From Microlunatus panaciterrae (GTDB lineage Bacteria > Actinomycetota > Actinomycetes > Propionibacteriales > Propionibacteriaceae): 64,000 nt of DNA. Of the stretch, positions 61,525 through 64,000 are shown in pieces. Under the pieces are notes generated by a model that saw only the letters and a list, made by a program, of their open reading frames with translations, had not been told where the DNA came from and ran no database searches. The stretch is taken from positions 496,001 to 560,000 of the forward strand of contig NZ_JAFBCF010000001.1 in NCBI RefSeq assembly GCF_016907535.1, written 5' to 3'. The position numbers and the translations under genes are program-made. The stretch's first letter is position 1, and each line of letters opens with the position of its first letter.

Positions 61525-64000
61525 TCAGACCCCCGCCAGATCCAGCAGTGCCTCGCCGGCCGGCACGGCCAGTCCACCGGTGCCGCGCGCGGCCTGGAAG
61601 GCACCGAACGCCGAGACCCCGGCAGCGGCCAGCGCACCGTCGCCGGCGTGGGCGTTCCAGGTCTCGTCCCGGACGCTGACCAGCGGCGGTGCAGCCGCCA
61701 CGGCCGCTGTGCCGTCCGGCTTCCCGGTGGCTCCGGCCAGTGCCGCCGACAGCCCCCACATCGACGCGTTCAGCAGCTGCGAGCGGTCCGGGATCTTGAT
61801 CACGGTGATCTTCACCGTCCTCTTCATCTCCGTCCCGCCCGGGCTGACGCCGGTGCTGAGGGCGATGCCGGCGATCTCGCGGTGGAAGGCGGCGGTGTTC
61901 AGCGCCTCGGCGCCGCTGACGTCGGCGTAGGAGCCGAGGCCGAACGGCTCGCGCACCGGGTCGCCTTTCACGGCACTGTCCAGACTGACCTGGTACTGCT
62001 GGCTCAGTGGAGTGCCGCCGAAGCGTTGCAGCCTGATCTCGAACGGTGCGAGTCGCTGCGTCCAGACCACCGTGGCAGTGGCCGCGACGACGGCGACGTC
62101 CTTCACCGTGATCTTCTTCAAGATCACCTGACGCTCGGTGTTCTCGGTGTGGATGTTGTCCAACCGGTGCACCTCCTTGGCCAGCTCGTCCAGCACGGCG
62201 ATGTCGACCCTGGGTACGTCGCCGTTGCCGCTGCCCAGCCGGTAGGTGGTGTCGAAGCTGAACCGGACGAAGAGGATCTTGAACGAGACCGCCGCGGCGA
62301 TCACCAACGGCCCGGGCCCGGACACCTTGCCGTTGATCGACACGCTGCAGAGCGAGACGTCGTCGAACTCGATGTCGAAGCCTGCCGACAGGATGAACTC
62401 GAAGTAGAACGGCCGGAACTGCACCAGGGCGTCGAACTCGAAGTGGCCATGGGCCGCGACCGGGCCGATCTCTAGTCCCGCCTCGACGCCCGCGCCGAGC
62501 TGCAACGTGTTGGGAGTGAAGGCGAAATAGAAGGTGCTGCGCAGATAGATGTGCACCCCGGCGTCGATCGAGTAGCCGGCCGATGCCCGTTGCAGCCGAC
62601 GGATCTTGATCGGCTCCGGGTTGTACGACGGGTGGAAGCCGCCGATGCTGAGCAGCACATAGGGACTGGCGCCATAGCTCATCCGGAACGTGGCGTCCCC
62701 GGTGAGGGTGAAGATGGCCAGCACCGAGGAGTCCACCAGCGACGCATCGAAGAACACCAGCGAGGCGGCGAAGTCGATGCCTCCCAACATGTCCACTCTC
62801 AGGTTGACCAGCGGCACCGCGCTGCCCAGCCCCGGAATGGTCGCCCTGGCCGAGCCGACGATGATGATCTTGGACGGTCCAGGCAGCTCCACCAGCACGC
62901 CGACATCGAGCCGGACGATGTACAGCCAGACGATCTGGAAGGTCGGTCCGACCACGAAGACGCCGTCCGCGGCTGGGAAGAAGGCAGCAAGATCATCGAA
63001 GATCGCCGGGGCGTTGCGCACCGGATCCTCGCAGAACAAGACATTGCCTGCGCTCCCGCTGGACAACCGGGCGGACAGCTGGTCCAGGTCGGTGCGGCGG
63101 TTGATGCCGACGACACCACCGATACCGGTGAGCATCAACCCGAACCCGAGCTGGATCCCGGGGAACCGGGCACCGACGACGACCACGAACGACGGGCTGC
63201 GGCCGGGCCGCACCTCGAGGATGCCGAAGGCGCCAACTCCGACACCGAGTACCTTGACCGAGAGGGCGCCGAGGAAGCGTCCGCTGTCGGGGGGCGACTC
63301 GGCCAGGAAGCCGCCACCCTGAACCGGGCCGGCGTCGACGCTGAGGCCGATCCCACTCGGGGCCAGCGGCCCGAGGGACTGTCCGCCGCTCAGCCCGACC
63401 CAGGCGCCGAAGTCGGTGATGGTCGCCGTGACCGGGCCCAGCTCCCCGGTCACGCTGAGCCGCACCTCGGCACGGAGCGCGAGCCCGCTGCCGGCCACCG
63501 CCGCCGCCAGCCGCAGCCGCGCCGAGTCGATGGTGAGCGACAGCCCCGAACCTCCCAGCCGCTGGTTGATCGGCTGCACCAGGTCGATGCCGAGCGCCGG
63601 CGCCTCACCCTCGCCGCCCTGGACCCGCAGTCCCCGACCGGCGTCGTAGACGACGTCCAGGTCGATCAGCGCCTGCAGCGCCTGGCCGATCCCCAGACCT
63701 TCCAGATAGCTGCTCTGCAGGGCCACCCGGAGTCCGGCCAGGTGCAGACCCAGCGAGAACGGGCCGTTGCCCTGCGCAGGTCGGCGCAGCTGCGCGAAGG
63801 CGCTGAGCTCGGCGACGTCGATGGTCAGAACGGGCGTGCTGACGACCGGCACCGGGCCCACCGGGTTGGTGCGCTGCAGCCTGACGGCGACCAGGTCGTC
63901 CGGGAGTGAGGGCGGTAGGACGTCGGCCAACGTCCAGCTGGTGCCGTCGAACACCAGGTTGGCCCCGAACGGGACGGTCGGACCGACGACGACGAGCTGC
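61525..64000 (-). CDS. DUF6603 protein (N-terminus outside window)
   Basis: The frame is open to the right edge, so the N-terminus is missing; at least 824 residues remain. The sequence is a long series of beta strands with alternating hydrophobic residues and Gly: VGVGAFGILEVRPGRSPSF, FPGIQLGFGLMLTGIGGVVG and TFQIVWLYIVRLDVGVLVEL, resembling DUF6603. The segment GFGLMLTGIGGVVGINR is typical. The strands would suit a large beta-barrel or lipid-transfer-like sheet, but no export signal can be judged because the start is absent. It is the first visible gene of the coupled run; more genes may precede it. Confidence 0.88.
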   Translation of the reverse strand, partial: QLVVVGPTVPFGANLVFDGTSWTLADVLPPSLPDDLVAVRLQRTNPVGPVPVVSTPVLTIDVAELSAFAQLRRPAQGNGPFSLGLHLAGLRVALQSSYLEGLGIGQALQALIDLDVVYDAGRGLRVQGGEGEAPALGIDLVQPINQRLGGSGLSLTIDSARLRLAAAVAGSGLALRAEVRLSVTGELGPVTATITDFGAWVGLSGGQSLGPLAPSGIGLSVDAGPVQGGGFLAESPPDSGRFLGALSVKVLGVGVGAFGILEVRPGRSPSFVVVVGARFPGIQLGFGLMLTGIGGVVGINRRTDLDQLSARLSSGSAGNVLFCEDPVRNAPAIFDDLAAFFPAADGVFVVGPTFQIVWLYIVRLDVGVLVELPGPSKIIIVGSARATIPGLGSAVPLVNLRVDMLGGIDFAASLVFFDASLVDSSVLAIFTLTGDATFRMSYGASPYVLLSIGGFHPSYNPEPIKIRRLQRASAGYSIDAGVHIYLRSTFYFAFTPNTLQLGAGVEAGLEIGPVAAHGHFEFDALVQFRPFYFEFILSAGFDIEFDDVSLCSVSINGKVSGPGPLVIAAAVSFKILFVRFSFDTTYRLGSGNGDVPRVDIAVLDELAKEVHRLDNIHTENTERQVILKKITVKDVAVVAATATVVWTQRLAPFEIRLQRFGGTPLSQQYQVSLDSAVKGDPVREPFGLGSYADVSGAEALNTAAFHREIAGIALSTGVSPGGTEMKRTVKITVIKIPDRSQLLNASMWGLSAALAGATGKPDGTAAVAAAPPLVSVRDETWNAHAGDGALAAAGVSAFGAFQAARGTGGLAVPAGEALLDLAGV

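Noticed and set aside
52599-64000. Prophage or tailocin structural module
   Set aside because: No sheath, tube, baseplate, terminase, holin or lysin motif was visible, and the proteins do not resemble capsid or tail proteins that I know. Kept open only as a structure-level possibility.

Overview
The window is about 64 kb of very GC-rich DNA with dense gene packing, frequent ATGA/GTGA stop-start overlaps and many GTG starts. The genes are typical of Actinobacteria: a glnX-glnH-pknG locus, mtrA-mtrB-lpqB, long-form hpf next to secA, a type-II-like FolP2 homologue, a WS/DGAT acyltransferase, and an L-180 class NAD-glutamate dehydrogenase. The overall gene set suggests Propionibacteriales (a Microlunatus-like organism), but the genus is an inference. 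I saw no rRNA or tRNA genes, CRISPR array, transposase or phage structural genes.

Layout. (1) 1-9077, plus strand: an almost unbroken signalling operon. It holds a GlnX-like membrane sensor (cut by the left edge), lipoprotein GlnH, a coiled-coil protein, kinase PknG, a PP2C phosphatase, a VWA protein and a zinc-ribbon/FHA protein, followed by DUF3107. (2) 9086-14279: housekeeping genes (ferritin-like MiaE_2 protein, DEAD-box helicase, ParA-like ATPase, alpha/beta hydrolase, PHP phosphoesterase). (3) 14321-24549: NAD-glutamate dehydrogenase, a DUF2505 protein, and a minus-strand operon WS/DGAT-DUF6912-Ku-PruA. (4) 24791-26606: a cupredoxin-like lipoprotein with a polytopic membrane protein. 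(5) 26842-41949: the conserved Rv3235-secA-hpf-comF-lpqB-mtrB-mtrA neighbourhood, interrupted by a YcaQ-like glycosylase and a three-gene sugar-acid cassette (SDR, AKR, FAH) resembling non-phosphorylated L-fucose catabolism. (6) 42088-44489: malic enzyme-VanZ-YqgE operon. (7) 44586-51474: five overlapping genes (SWIM, DUF5691, MoxR AAA+, DUF5682, VWA) equivalent to the poorly understood E. coli yehLMPQ group, with a FolP2-like gene upstream. (8) 52599-64000: a tightly coupled minus-strand run of very large proteins without assignable function, headed by a DUF6603 protein that runs off the right edge.

How the parts may work together. In mycobacteria and corynebacteria GlnX/GlnH sense Asp/Glu and signal through PknG to a small FHA protein that controls glutamate dehydrogenase and 2-oxoglutarate dehydrogenase. 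Here the sensor, kinase, a phosphatase and an FHA protein are in one operon, and the likely target enzyme (NAD-GDH) plus the glutamate-forming enzyme PruA lie within 13 kb. Kinase, phosphatase and FHA protein each carry two cysteine-ribbon modules at the N-terminus, which suggests a shared assembly or redox input.

The best candidate for an undescribed system is region 8, with region 7 second. A dispersed family of ~72-bp hairpin elements (13331-13403 and 52491-52562), plus two other large intergenic hairpins, is also notable; one copy sits exactly at the boundary of region 8.
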